Source: Halostreptopolyspora alba (GTDB taxonomy: Bacteria; Actinomycetota; Actinomycetes; Streptosporangiales; Streptosporangiaceae). From it: a DNA stretch of 64,000 nt. The stretch lies in contig RJMB01000004.1 of assembly GCA_003725585.1 (NCBI GenBank), forward strand, positions 248,001-312,000. The letters run 5' to 3'. The notes under the pieces are model-generated. The model did no database searches and was not told where the DNA came from. It saw only the letters and a program-made list of their open reading frames with translations. A program made the translations under genes and the position numbers. Of this stretch, positions 51,938-64,000 are shown in pieces; the stretch's first letter is position 1, and each line of letters opens with the position of its first letter.

Positions 51938-52882
51938 ATGGAATGGCCTGCGGTTGGCACCCCCACAGTGTCATCCCGGCGATATCTGATGTGCCGCCCC
52001 ACGCACTTCGATGTCACGTATTCGATCAACCCGTGGATGGACCCGAGTACGCCCACCTCGACAGAGGTCGGCCTGGCCCAGTGGAAGCGGCTACACGACA
52101 TGTTCGTCGACCTGGGACACGACGTGCGGCTCATCGAGCCGGTGCCGGGACTGCCCGACATGGTTTTCGCCGCGAACGGTGCCATCGTCGTGGACGGCAA
52201 GGTACTCGTCGCCCGCTTCCGGCATCCTCAGCGCGTCGATGAGGCCGCAGCGTACCTCGACTGGTTCGGTCGCGGCGACTGGTCCGAGGTCCGGCAGGCC
52301 GAGTACGTCAACGAGGGTGAGGGTGACTTCCTCTGCGTGGGTGGGGAGATTCTGGCCGGCAGCGGCTTTCGCTCCGACCTCCGGGCGCACGACGAGGTGC
52401 GGGAGTTCTTCGGCCGCTCCGTGGTGAGCCTGACGCTGGTCGACCCGCGCTTCTACCACCTCGACACGGCGCTCGCAGTGCTCGGGGAAAGGGAAATCAT
52501 GTACTATCCGGCGGCGTTCTCCCAGGGGAGCCAGGAAATTCTGGCCGAGCGCTTTCCCGACGCGATCCTGGCCGATGAGGCCGATGCCGCCGTGTTCGGC
52601 CTAAACGCGCTGTCGGACGGCCGAAACGTGATACTGCCGCGCAAGGCCGTCGGCCTCGCGACCCAACTGGACGAGCGCGGTTACATACCCCTCGGATCCG
52701 ACCTGACCGAATTACTGAAGGCCGGCGGCAGCGTGAAATGCTGCACGCTAGAGCTGCGAGGTGAGGGGAGTTCTAGGCCCTGGCCGAACCCGGCCCCTCG
52801 TCCGGCTGAGAGTTCCCCCGGGGGTTTGGACACCCGTGAGGTTGGGCGGCATCAGTCACACACCAGGCACCCAGGAACGTGA
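51938..52882 (+). CDS. DDAH/arginine-dihydrolase-type amidinohydrolase with added C-terminal tail
   Basis: Guanidine-modifying enzyme of 314 residues: RRYLMCRPTHFDVTYSINPWM at the start, GLPDMVFAANGAIV, NEGEGDFLCVG, catalytic His in DPRFYHLDTALAVL and catalytic Cys in GGSVKCCTLELR. Relatives are dimethylarginine dimethylaminohydrolases (to citrulline) and the cyanobacterial arginine dihydrolases ArgZ/AgrE (to ornithine), which share the NPWM region. In this cluster ornithine supply for the N-hydroxylase is an attractive role. ATG 51938 has AAGGGA 7 bases upstream. Normal members end near CCTLELRG (about 280 residues); here the frame continues for about 38 Pro/Ser/His-rich residues that look like read-through into non-coding DNA. 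Confidence 0.85.
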   Translation: MEWPAVGTPTVSSRRYLMCRPTHFDVTYSINPWMDPSTPTSTEVGLAQWKRLHDMFVDLGHDVRLIEPVPGLPDMVFAANGAIVVDGKVLVARFRHPQRVDEAAAYLDWFGRGDWSEVRQAEYVNEGEGDFLCVGGEILAGSGFRSDLRAHDEVREFFGRSVVSLTLVDPRFYHLDTALAVLGEREIMYYPAAFSQGSQEILAERFPDAILADEADAAVFGLNALSDGRNVILPRKAVGLATQLDERGYIPLGSDLTELLKAGGSVKCCTLELRGEGSSRPWPNPAPRPAESSPGGLDTREVGRHQSHTRHPGT

Positions 52883-52995
52883 ACGAAGCTCGTGCTGGCG
52901 CCCGGCCCCAGCAACAACCTGATCACGTCACCCCATCCCGCGAATGAACATCCCCAACGATGATCATGACAAATGGCGAACACAAAGAAAGAGCT

Positions 52996-53100
52996 ATGTC
53001 AACCTCCGAGTTGATCACGGTCCAGTTGACCGCGTTCTCGCAGGAAGCGGGCACGTACCGGTTACGGCAACGCTTTCACGAAGGGGAACTGGATCAATGA
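52996..53100 (+). CDS. Micro-ORF 1 upstream of the LmbU-type regulator
   Basis: A 34-codon frame opening MSTSELITVQLTAF and ending EGELDQ, with a purine run AAAGAAAGAG just upstream. Its TGA overlaps the ATG of the next micro-ORF (ATGA). Its amphipathic look and coupling suggest it is translated, but I recognise no homologue. Confidence 0.4.
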   Translation: MSTSELITVQLTAFSQEAGTYRLRQRFHEGELDQ

Positions 53101-53183
53101 CACGCTCTGAGTACAGGAAGTTACCCAGGCCTGACCTATTGACCACTCACCTCGCGGATGGTTCTATATCCCACGGTAGATGA
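53097..53183 (+). CDS. Micro-ORF 2 upstream of the LmbU-type regulator
   Basis: A 28-codon basic peptide (MTRSEYRKLPRPDLLTTHLA...) whose ATG overlaps the stop of micro-ORF 1 and which ends 31 bases before the regulator gene. It may only couple translation or form part of a leader. Confidence 0.35.
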   Translation: MTRSEYRKLPRPDLLTTHLADGSISHGR

Positions 53184-53214
53184 TTTCTTTTGAGAACCTC
53201 ACGGGGAAAACGCA

Positions 53215-53871
53215 ATGAGAGATCAGACCAACGAATCCCGACAGGAAAGGCCTGTCCTTTATCGCAAGAAAGTGCGTCCAGGAACAAATCGGGATAAAAC
53301 GGTCGCCGACTCTCATCACGGCCGGGTCCTCACCACCGAAGTGGGATTGCAGATTCCGGACGACCTGACGTACGAAGACTGGCAGCGGGCCGGTTGCCAG
53401 CTGTCCGGAATCGTGAACTCCTCCATGTGGTGGCTTGGTGACTGGCTCGTCTATGGCAAGAACCATTACGGCGACAGGTACAAGCGGGGGATTCACGAGG
53501 CCGGACTGCAGTATCAGACACTACGAAACTACGCCTGGGTCGCCCAGCGATTCGAGATGGAGCGGCGGAGGGGTGCCCTCAGTTTCCAGCATCACGCAGA
53601 GGTGGCCTCGCTGCCGGTCGAGGATCAGGATCAATGGCTCGATCGTGCGGAGAAGCTGAATTGGACCACCAAGCAACTGCGTGAGGCCATCCGGCTCGCG
53701 CGGGAGGACCAGATGCAGGACGTGTCGCGTGCCGAGACGGTTCGGCGGCTCGCGGTGCCCAGCGACCGTATCCAGTGGTGGCACCGGGCTGCGGCCCAGT
53801 CCGGCACCGACCTGCAGCAATGGGTGCTGACGACGCTGGACCAGGCGGCCACGATGGCCTTGGAGGAGTAA
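53215..53871 (+). CDS. LmbU-family cluster-situated regulator
   Basis: A 218-residue protein matching the LmbU family (LmbU of lincomycin, HrmB of hormaomycin, HmtD of himastatin): GLQIPDDLTYEDWQRAGCQL, SSMWWLGDWLVYGKNHYGDRYKRGI, LQYQTLRNYAWVAQRFE, LSFQHHAEVASLP and WLDRAEKLNWTTKQLREAIR, the last part being a ParB/KorB-like helix-turn-helix. LmbU proteins directly activate biosynthetic promoters. ATG 53215 has ACGGGGA about 8 bases upstream. It stands alone on the plus strand between the DDAH-type gene and pseudogene debris and is the best candidate for pathway-specific activator. Confidence 0.88.
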   Translation: MRDQTNESRQERPVLYRKKVRPGTNRDKTVADSHHGRVLTTEVGLQIPDDLTYEDWQRAGCQLSGIVNSSMWWLGDWLVYGKNHYGDRYKRGIHEAGLQYQTLRNYAWVAQRFEMERRRGALSFQHHAEVASLPVEDQDQWLDRAEKLNWTTKQLREAIRLAREDQMQDVSRAETVRRLAVPSDRIQWWHRAAAQSGTDLQQWVLTTLDQAATMALEE

Positions 53872-54041
53872 GGTCAGCACTCGTGCGAGCTCGGCGACGG
53901 GGCCGCGATTACTCCCCTTCCAGGGCGAAATTGTCAGCATGCTGTGTGATGGTTACGGAGTAGGTCGCGTCAAGGATCTCGGGGCACGCCTGTCCAATGT
54001 GACTGCTGCCTAGGGAGAGGCGAAACACGGAGGAACAAAAC

Positions 54042-54665
54042 CTGGCGATCCGGGTCCACGGATTGCGCGAGTCCTATCAGAGACTGCGGGTACCCAAGGG
54101 CATGGACTCCGAGGTGACCGAAGAAAACACTTTCGCGCTGCTCGAATCCAATAGTACCTGTGAGACCACGACCGCGCGGATCCTCGCCACCTTACTCCGG
54201 CCGGATCATGACACGACCAACGTTAACGGGTTCGACGTACCCTCCCATCCGGCGCAGGTGCGGGAGATCGTCCGTGCTGTGGGGACACGTGCTGACCTCG
54301 CTGGTGTCCAACGCCATTCTCCGTGATGACCACTGTCCTGCTGGGTCTTCTCCTGGGTTTTCGCGCGTCGGTGAGAATTCTGGAATGGCTCGCCGTGGCC
54401 GGGACCCTCATGCTGGTCACGCTCGCGTTGACGTGGCTCGAGGTGGTCGCCGGACTGTCAGCGTCCTCTACGGACGGAGCGACCGCCGTCTCGTATCCGC
54501 TCATCTTCCCACCTTTTTTGATCTCGGAACTCGCTACCACCGAAACGACGCCCGGACCCGTGCGTGTCTTCACTACAAACCAACCGGTCACCTCCCTCGC
54601 CAACATGATCAGGGCACTGTCGCAGCAACCAGTTGGCGGCGAGAACCGAACCACCCCCGCCGGGT
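54042..54665 (+). pseudogene. Decayed drrA-drrB deletion fusion
   Basis: From about 54042 the translation IRVHGLRESYQRLRVPKGMDSEV to SHPAQVREIV follows the N-terminal 95 residues of a DrrA-type ABC ATPase, but Walker A reads ESNSTCETT instead of GSNGAGKTT and the start appears as CTG behind an intact GGAGG. At about 54270 the frame changes and continues as the C-terminal half of a DrrB-type permease (GHVLTSLVSNAI, then after another shift LLGLLLGFRASV, EWLAVAGTLMLVTLALTWLEVVAG, DGATAVSYPLIFPPFL, PGPVRVF, QPVTSLANMIRAL). The ATPase C-terminus and permease N-terminus are deleted, so this is a dead transporter operon. Confidence 0.8.
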
Positions 54666-54844
54666 GCCTCGCTCGCGCACGGTACCCAAGGTGGATATCT
54701 GCCTCGTTTCCGTATCCCCACTCCAGAACACAGCCGAGTCCGCCCCTGACACGCGGAGGTACGGTCAATCATCACACTCGGAACCGATACCGAGAACCTT
54801 CTGGCGATCAGTGATCCTCACTCTTCTCTCCGGATACCCGAGAG

Positions 54845-55560
54845 GTGCCGCGGGAACTGCACACACTGACCTATCAGGGCTGGCTGATCGTGACCGGTGA
54901 CGTGTCCGCCGAACGACGTCAAATGGGTCCGGGAAACCACGAGCTGTGGACACGCCGGAACGATACGCCGCAGCTCCGCGGTGAAGAGCGGTTCTGCGCC
55001 GGGTCGATACCTGCCGCACCATCGATGCGATCACACCGGAGGATCCGTGCCCGGGCTGGGAGGGATCGGGCGGCCCCGCGCTCGTCGCGCCGCTGTTCGT
55101 GCTCTATGACTCCAGCTTTCTCGCGCCCACCCCCTCCAGCTCGGAGGAGTCCCTGGCCAAGGCGTACGACTCGGGGTGGTGTACGGACGAGGCGATTCTC
55201 CACCCCGACACTCCCCACCACGGGCCGCGTGGTGGGGGGCACGAGTCGAGGCCACCGAGGCGGACCTCGAACAGGCGGCCGCGCAGTTGCCCACGGTGCT
55301 GGTGAACCATTGGCCGCTGGTCCGCTATCCGTCCCGGAGCCTACGCTACCCGGAATTCACCCAGTGGTGCGGCACCGAGCGCACCGCTGACTGGCACGCG
55401 CGTTTTCGGCTCGGGCCGCCCTCTACGGGCACCTGCACATTCCACGCACCACCCATGATGGGGTGCCGTTTCACGGGGTCTCTTGTCAGCTATCCGCGAG
55501 AGTGGCGCCCACGCGAGGGTCCTGGTGGCCCGCGTCGGGTCCTCCCGGATGAGGCAGGCG
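54845..55560 (+). pseudogene. Frameshifted metallophosphoesterase gene
   Basis: Pieces of one calcineurin-like phosphoesterase are found in order in different frames: GWLIVTGDVSAE and GNHELWTRRNDTPQLRGEERF (first frame), then ITPEDPCPGWEGSGGPALVAPLFVLYDSSF and SLAKAYDSG (second), then LPTVLVNHWPLVRYPSRSLRYPEFTQWCGTERTADWH (third) and GHLHIPRTTHDGVPF (fourth), ending YPREWRPREG. The motifs GDV, GNHE, NHWP and GHLH are the metal-binding ones of the family. At least three frameshifts and a lost N-terminus make it a pseudogene. In Streptomyces this phosphoesterase often accompanies phosphopantetheinyl transferase genes. Confidence 0.75.
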
Positions 55561-55664
55561 GCGAATGCCCGAGAATTCACTCTCCCGGAGACGGTTGGTC
55601 CGAAGTGTGCTGAGCGGCACCGGGATACCGGGAGGCTCCGGAGCGGCCGCGCGACAGACGAGAC

Positions 55665-58600
55665 TCAGAGGACTTCGCCGTCCCGCGTCCTCTTACGCAA
55701 GGTTGGCCTACTCGACCGGACAAGCTCCTCCAACATGTCCGACAAACCGGTGATGGTTCGCGCCGCGAACAACTTGCGGATGGATACCTCGACGTTCAAC
55801 TCCGCCCGAATCACACTGACCAACCTGATCGCCCGCAGCGAGTTGCCGCCCAGGTCGAAGAAGTCCTCGTCTATGCCCACCCGGTCCAGATCGAGCACGT
55901 CGGCGAACGCCTTGGCCAGAACCCGCTCGGTTTCGTTGCGCGGCTCCCGGCGTCCGCCATCGAACTCGGGGGCCGGGAGCGACGCCCGGTCCACCCTACC
56001 GCCGGGCGACACCGGCAGGCGTTCCAGCGCCACGAACGCCGACGGCACCATGAATTCCGGCAGCTGTCCCGCGGCGAACCGGCGCAACTCTTCATCGGAG
56101 GGGGCGGCGGGGATCTCGGAGACACCTGCGCCTCCACCCCCCTGGGCGCCCACCCGGACCACATACGCCACCACCCGCTGCTTTCCGGAGTCGTCCGGCC
56201 TGACGACTACCACCGACTGCGCCAGCCCGGGATGCTCGGACAGCACCTCTTCCACCTCGGCCGGCTCGACCCGGATCTCACGTATCTCCGCCTGGGAATC
56301 GGCATGGCCCACGTACTCGAGACGGCCGTCAGTCCCCCACCGCACGCGGTCTCCGGTTCGGTACATGAGCCGGCCAGCCGGACCGAACGGGCAGGGCACG
56401 AAGCGTTCCGCGGTCTGCCTGGTTCGACCGAGATAACCACGCGCCACGCCGGTCCCGGCCACATACAGCTCTCCGACCACGCCCACGGGGACCGGCGCCA
56501 ACCCCGGTCCCAACACATAGAGCGCAGTGTTGTCCATCGGGCGACCAACCTCACCCGCGGGCCGCACCGGTTCGTCCGGCTCCAGGCGGTCGCCCGCGGC
56601 GAGCACGGTCGTTTCCGTTGGACCGTAACCGTTGACGATCGTCAGCTCAGGGCACGCCTTCCGCACCCGGCTTATCGCAGCCGCGGATACGCGGTCACCA
56701 CCGGTCCACACCTCGCTCAACCCGGCAACGCACTCGGGGCGTTCCGCCGCCATCGTCGAGAACTGGCCCGCAGACAGCCACACCGTGGAGAACAGGTTCG
56801 TCGCTCGTGACTCGGACAGCGCATCGATGTCCAGCTCCCCCGGAGGAGCCACGACCGCCCGGCCGCCGTTCAGCAACGGCACCCACAATTCGAGGGCGAG
56901 CGCCTCGGAGGTGTGGGGCGAATGCCACAGTACGGCGCTGTGGTCGCCTTCCCGCCAGTGACGATCCATGACGAACCGCTCCATGTTCCGGTGCGTCACA
57001 GCAATTCCGGTGGTCGCCCCAACCGGTCCAGAGCCGTACATCACGGTCATCAGATTGTCCGGATGTAACGGGACCGGAACCTCCCGCGCACCGTCTCTGT
57101 CACCGCCGGCGGTGTCCGACCAGAGGTCGTCGAACAGAATCACGGGAACATCGAGATCGGCAGAGAGCGTCCGGGCTGTCGCCGCATCGGTGAGCAATAC
57201 GCGCGCCGAAGAATCGCTCGCCACCGACCCGATTCGCTCCGTGGGAAACGTCGGGTCGATCGGAAGGTAGGCCCCGCCCGCCTTCAGCACCCCCAACAGG
57301 GTGACGGCCAAGTCCACAGACCGAGACATCGCCACCGCCACGACCGTCTCGGGTCCCACGCCTCGACGTCGCAACACCTCGGCCAGGCTGCTCGACCGCT
57401 CATCCAGCTCCCGGTACGAGACAGCCGAGTCCGCGGACACCACCGCGACGGCGTCGGGAGCCCGCCGCACCTGGCGGGCGAACAGCTCCGGAACCGTCAA
57501 CCCCGGCACCGGCACATCCGTGTCGTTCGGTGTCGCCAGCACCTCGTCCCGATCGGCACCGCTCACCACATCCAACGCACCGACCGGCAGCTGCGAATCG
57601 GAGGCCATCACGGCACGGATGTGGGCGATCAGTTCCTCCCCGATGAAGCGCAACTCCGCGCTGGAGTACAGGCTCGCGGGAGCGTCGAGCCTGAGGAACA
57701 AGTCGCTGTCGACGCTCCCATCGGAGTGGACACCGATCGACAGTTCGTCGAAGCTCCCGATTGTCCCTCCGAGGTGGCGTGCCGGGGTGCCCGCGAAGTG
57801 GAGTTGCTCCACGAACTCGACGACGTTGATGGCGGCACCGAAGCTGCCGCGCTCGCCCAGGCTGGTTCCGCTCGCGCGCTGGATGTCCGAGTAGTGGCAG
57901 GCGAAGTGGTCGAAGAGCTCGTACGTCTCGTCGACCACCGTGTCGGCGATCTCGGCGAATGTCGCTCCGAGCGGAACCCTCATCCGCATCGGCACCACGT
58001 TGACCGCCAGACCGGGTGTCCTACCCGCCGCCCCAGCCCGGTTGGCCACGGCCAGCGAGAGGAGGAACTCCGAACGATCGCAGCGATGTCGGAAGTACAC
58101 CGCCACGGCCGCGGTCAGCAGCGCCGACATCCACACACCCATGGACTTCGCCTTTTCAGCCCACATGTCGAACTCAGCGCGCGGAACGGTCAGCGTTCGG
58201 CTCACCATGCCGATGGAGTCGGCCAACCGCGACCAGCGGTCGGCACTGCTCACTGGTTCGGCGAGGGCGGCCCGCGTCGAGTCGGACATGGCGATCCGCG
58301 GAATCTGCGCGGGCGCGGGCGCATCCGCGAGGTAGTCGCGCCAGAATTCCGTGTCCTCAACGAACTTCTGGGAGCCACGGTATTCCGCCCCCTCGGCCGC
58401 GAACGATTCGGCATCCCACGGGTGCGGCAACTCCGGTATCTCGGTCCCCTGCGCCAGTGCCGTGTACACCTCGGCGAGACGCCGCGACAGCAGACCACCT
58501 GCGCCGTACCCGTCAGACACGAGATGGTGGTAAGAGATCACCACGAGAGAGCGGGTCGGCGCGAGTTTGACCACCCCCAGCCGCAGCAGTAGATCTCGCT

Positions 58601-58934
58601 CCAGGTCGAACGGCTTCCCCACCACGTCGGCCAGCGCTTCGCGCGCCGCCTGCTCCGGATCGGCAGCGGCACTGAGATCCAGGAAGAACGGTCGCCAGTC
58701 CTCCATGTCCCTGGGAACCTGTCGCGGCCCGTCGCCATCGTCGACAAAGTTGACACGCAGCACTTCCGCCTCGCCCAGCACGTGTCGGAATGCTGATTCC
58801 ATGGCCGCCGCGTCCAGTTCACCGTCCACATCCCACATCAGCAGCGGATGGTTCAGCATTCCGGGCGAAATTTTCTGCGCCAGCCACATCCCATTTTGCG
58901 CAGACGACAAACCGAAAGAACGCAAACGGACCAT
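55665..58934 (-). CDS. NRPS module C-A-PCP with atypical adenylation core
   Basis: Single nonribosomal peptide synthetase module of 1089 residues. The condensation domain (about 1-440) has an intact HHLVSDG at 136-142. The adenylation domain (about 455-985) keeps GYGPTETT and YRTGD, but A3 reads [11 protein letters not shown] (normally TSGSTGxPKG), the Asp235-equivalent of A4 is Glu ([11 protein letters not shown]), A8 reads [11 protein letters not shown], and the catalytic A10 lysine is Arg (GGRVDR, about residue 980). The PCP has GGNSL (Ser about 1032). No epimerase, thioesterase or reductase follows; a basic 25-residue tail ends the protein. ATG 58934 opens right at the C domain ([13 protein letters not shown]); the frame extends to GTG 59084. 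It receives the chain from the PKS module encoded 180 bases upstream. Confidence 0.93.
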   Translation of the reverse strand: MVRLRSFGLSSAQNGMWLAQKISPGMLNHPLLMWDVDGELDAAAMESAFRHVLGEAEVLRVNFVDDGDGPRQVPRDMEDWRPFFLDLSAAADPEQAAREALADVVGKPFDLERDLLLRLGVVKLAPTRSLVVISYHHLVSDGYGAGGLLSRRLAEVYTALAQGTEIPELPHPWDAESFAAEGAEYRGSQKFVEDTEFWRDYLADAPAPAQIPRIAMSDSTRAALAEPVSSADRWSRLADSIGMVSRTLTVPRAEFDMWAEKAKSMGVWMSALLTAAVAVYFRHRCDRSEFLLSLAVANRAGAAGRTPGLAVNVVPMRMRVPLGATFAEIADTVVDETYELFDHFACHYSDIQRASGTSLGERGSFGAAINVVEFVEQLHFAGTPARHLGGTIGSFDELSIGVHSDGSVDSDLFLRLDAPASLYSSAELRFIGEELIAHIRAVMASDSQLPVGALDVVSGADRDEVLATPNDTDVPVPGLTVPELFARQVRRAPDAVAVVSADSAVSYRELDERSSSLAEVLRRRGVGPETVVAVAMSRSVDLAVTLLGVLKAGGAYLPIDPTFPTERIGSVASDSSARVLLTDAATARTLSADLDVPVILFDDLWSDTAGGDRDGAREVPVPLHPDNLMTVMYGSGPVGATTGIAVTHRNMERFVMDRHWREGDHSAVLWHSPHTSEALALELWVPLLNGGRAVVAPPGELDIDALSESRATNLFSTVWLSAGQFSTMAAERPECVAGLSEVWTGGDRVSAAAISRVRKACPELTIVNGYGPTETTVLAAGDRLEPDEPVRPAGEVGRPMDNTALYVLGPGLAPVPVGVVGELYVAGTGVARGYLGRTRQTAERFVPCPFGPAGRLMYRTGDRVRWGTDGRLEYVGHADSQAEIREIRVEPAEVEEVLSEHPGLAQSVVVVRPDDSGKQRVVAYVVRVGAQGGGGAGVSEIPAAPSDEELRRFAAGQLPEFMVPSAFVALERLPVSPGGRVDRASLPAPEFDGGRREPRNETERVLAKAFADVLDLDRVGIDEDFFDLGGNSLRAIRLVSVIRAELNVEVSIRKLFAARTITGLSDMLEELVRSSRPTLRKRTRDGEVL

Positions 58935-59115
58935 CCCCTCAGCAAACGGACCGAGAAACCAAAATAATCCCAGATAGCCTCTATCCTCACGAAAAAGGAT
59001 CATCCGGTCAAGACAATGGGATGCCGGGACGGTCCAGACCACTGACGAACTCGCTGTCCCGCCGGCGGGACGGGGCTCGCTCACGAGAACGGACGAGCGT
59101 CAGAACACAGTGAGT

Positions 59116-62244
<3,129 letters not shown>

Positions 62245-62253
62245 CGCTCTCCC

Positions 62254-64000
62254 CTAGCCGAGCTCTTCGTCCAGCAGCGAGAGAAGCTCGCCGGTTGATG
62301 CCGAACCGATCCGATCGACGACGTCGGCCGTTGATCCATCGCCAACCATCGGACGGACCCGACCTTGCAGCTCGCCGAGCAGAGTGGAAAGGGTGGCCCT
62401 GTCCTCCTCGGGGAGTTCGGGGAGTGCGTTCTCCAGACGAGCACCCAGCCCTTCGATCTCCTTGGTCAGGCGATCAGCCGGAGACTCCGGTTCACCACCG
62501 GAGTCGGGGTTGATTCCCACGTACAGGAACTGCGCGAGGGAGCTCGGGTCCGGATAGTCGAACGGCAGGGTCGCGGGCAACGTCAGACCGGTTACCGCAG
62601 CCAGCTTGTTCCGCAGCTCCAGTGCCATGAGCGAATCGACCCCCAGTTCCTTGAAGGCCACAGCGGGACCGATCTTCCCGGTGTCGGAGTGGCCGAGGAC
62701 GATCGCGATCTGTTCCCGAACGGCATCAAGCAATACCGCCTCCGCGTCGGCCCGCGGCAGCGACCTCACCTGCTGCACGATTCCGGTCTCGGTGGACTCC
62801 CGGTTCCCCGAGCCACCAGATCCGGCAGGCGCCCTGGTCAGACCGCGCAGAAGCGACGAATCCGCACGGCCGGAACTCGACGCGCCCAGCTCCGAACGGT
62901 TCAGACGCGCTGGCACCAGTACCGGCTCCTCCAGCGAGATCGCCGTGTCGAAGAGCGCGAGCCCCTCACGTGACGACATCGCCAGCATCCCCTGTCGCCT
63001 CAGGCGTACGACGTCCGCCTCCCCGAGGCCAGCCCCCATCTCGCTGCGTTCCGCCCAGAAACCCCAGCACAACGAGCTGGCAGGCAACCCTCTGGCCCGA
63101 CGTGCCTCCGCCAGTCCGTTGAGAAACGCGTTCGCCGCAGCGTAGTTGGCCTGCCCCGCCGTCCCGAGCACACTGGCGATCGAGGAGAACAGCACGAACG
63201 CGGACAGGTCCAGGTGCTTGGTCAGCTCGTGCAGGTGCCAGGCGCCGTGCACCTTCGGGGCCAGCACCGAGTCCACACGGTCCTCAGTCAGCGCCTCGAC
63301 GACCCCGTCGTCCAGCACCGCCGCGCAGTGGATCACCGCCGTCAACGGGTACTCGTCCGGCACCGCGGCGATCAGTTCGGCGACGGACTGGCGGTTCGTG
63401 ATGTCACAGGCCACGACCTCGACCTGCGCCCCCGCCGCTGTCAACTCCTCCCGCAGCCCTGCCGCCGTCGGCGCCGCCTGTCCCCGCCTGCTGGTCAAGA
63501 CCAGTCGGCGCACCCCGTGCCGCTCCACGAGGTGCCGGGCCAGCATCGCCCCCAAGCCGCTCGTTCCCCCCGTGATCAACACCGTCCCCGACCCGAGTCG
63601 GGAAACGTCCTCGGCCACTGTGCGGTCCCCCTCACTGGCAGCCGATCCGTGGGCGTGCGCCAGTTGGGGAGTACTCACGATGCCGTCTCGGATCTTGAGT
63701 TGTGGTTCTCCGGTTTCGGCCGCCGCCAGGACGCACGCCCACGACCCAGGCTGGTCGTCGGTGTCCACGAGCGTGAACCGGCCCGGGTTTTCGGTCACCG
63801 CGGTGCGCACGAACCCCCAGATCGCGGTTGCCGCAGGGTCGACGTGCGGAACCCGGTCGTCGTGAATCGCCTCCTGCGTCACGATGACCAGGCGTGAGTT
63901 GGAGAACCGATCGTCGGAAAGCCAGTCCCGGGTCCACCGCAGCACGCGGTGGACGTTCCGTTCGGCGACAGCGGGAGTATCGCCGTCGCCCGGTCCCGCC
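62254..64000 (-). CDS. Type I PKS C-terminal part: KR-ACP (5' end outside window)
   Basis: The last about 582 residues of a modular PKS entering from the right edge. A ketoreductase is seen with Rossmann motif TGGTSGLG, B-type signature LDD in [13 protein letters not shown] (D-configured alcohol predicted), catalytic Ser in FSSIASVLG and Tyr in [10 protein letters not shown]. The ACP (Ser in [10 protein letters not shown]) follows. The C-terminal about 90 residues form a helical docking region ([20 protein letters not shown]...) ending [10 protein letters not shown], expected to pair with the N-terminal coiled coil of the next PKS. Any KS, AT or DH of this module lies outside the window. The frame stays open to base 64000. 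Confidence 0.95.
   Translation of the reverse strand, partial: AGPGDGDTPAVAERNVHRVLRWTRDWLSDDRFSNSRLVIVTQEAIHDDRVPHVDPAATAIWGFVRTAVTENPGRFTLVDTDDQPGSWACVLAAAETGEPQLKIRDGIVSTPQLAHAHGSAASEGDRTVAEDVSRLGSGTVLITGGTSGLGAMLARHLVERHGVRRLVLTSRRGQAAPTAAGLREELTAAGAQVEVVACDITNRQSVAELIAAVPDEYPLTAVIHCAAVLDDGVVEALTEDRVDSVLAPKVHGAWHLHELTKHLDLSAFVLFSSIASVLGTAGQANYAAANAFLNGLAEARRARGLPASSLCWGFWAERSEMGAGLGEADVVRLRRQGMLAMSSREGLALFDTAISLEEPVLVPARLNRSELGASSSGRADSSLLRGLTRAPAGSGGSGNRESTETGIVQQVRSLPRADAEAVLLDAVREQIAIVLGHSDTGKIGPAVAFKELGVDSLMALELRNKLAAVTGLTLPATLPFDYPDPSSLAQFLYVGINPDSGGEPESPADRLTKEIEGLGARLENALPELPEEDRATLSTLLGELQGRVRPMVGDGSTADVVDRIGSASTGELLSLLDEELG

Overview
This is a high-GC actinobacterial chromosome segment. 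Codon use, GTG/TTG starts and gene order all point that way, and the closest match I can infer is a Nocardiopsis- or Streptomonospora-like actinomycete. The block from recX and recA through clgR, cinA, pgsA, ftsK, rnj and dapA follows the order I recall for Streptomyces and Mycobacterium, but it is interrupted by lhr, a Ser/Thr kinase, a ROK regulator and an Rrf2 regulator.

Left part (1-30 kb) is mostly core genome: a two-component pair cut by the window edge, a CPBP protease, recX/recA with a perfect SOS box, a DUF3046 gene and a giant Lhr helicase on the opposite strand. A low-GC orphan membrane protein, a Ser/Thr kinase with a proline-rich tail, ROK and Rrf2 regulators, then clgR-cinA-pgsA follow. 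A 72-codon remnant of rimO sits directly against pgsA, where a full rimO would be expected. Next come a RodZ-like HTH membrane protein, ftsK, rnj, dapA, a holin-like membrane protein, a GNAT acetyltransferase, menA and a lipoprotein/OmpA pair.

Middle part (29.5-46 kb): a glycerol operon (IclR repressor, glpK, glpF) with a shared 12-base motif upstream of the regulator and of glpK. A urease operon with fused gamma-beta subunit follows (ureAB-C-F-G-D, no ureE). Then a large AfsR/SARP-type regulator, a DrrAB-like ABC exporter and a MacB/FtsX-type exporter form what may be the left flank of a biosynthetic cluster.

Right part (46-64 kb) is a hybrid polyketide/nonribosomal peptide cluster continuing past the window. 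Assembly-line genes on the minus strand read, in order of synthesis: end of a PKS (KR-ACP), a KS-AT(methylmalonyl)-ACP module, and a C-A-PCP module without a release domain whose adenylation core motifs are oddly substituted. Around them are a type II thioesterase, an ornithine/lysine N-hydroxylase (KtzI-like), a PaiB/KtzT-like protein, a DDAH/arginine-dihydrolase-type enzyme, a class A flavin monooxygenase and an LmbU-family regulator. KtzI plus KtzT is the known enzyme pair that makes piperazic acid from ornithine, so I infer a piperazate-containing PK-NRP product, with the DDAH-type enzyme possibly supplying ornithine. Between the regulator and the NRPS lie two decayed genes: a drrA/drrB deletion fusion and a frameshifted metallophosphoesterase.

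Perfect long inverted repeats close several convergent gene pairs. No tRNA, rRNA, CRISPR array or intact insertion sequence was seen.
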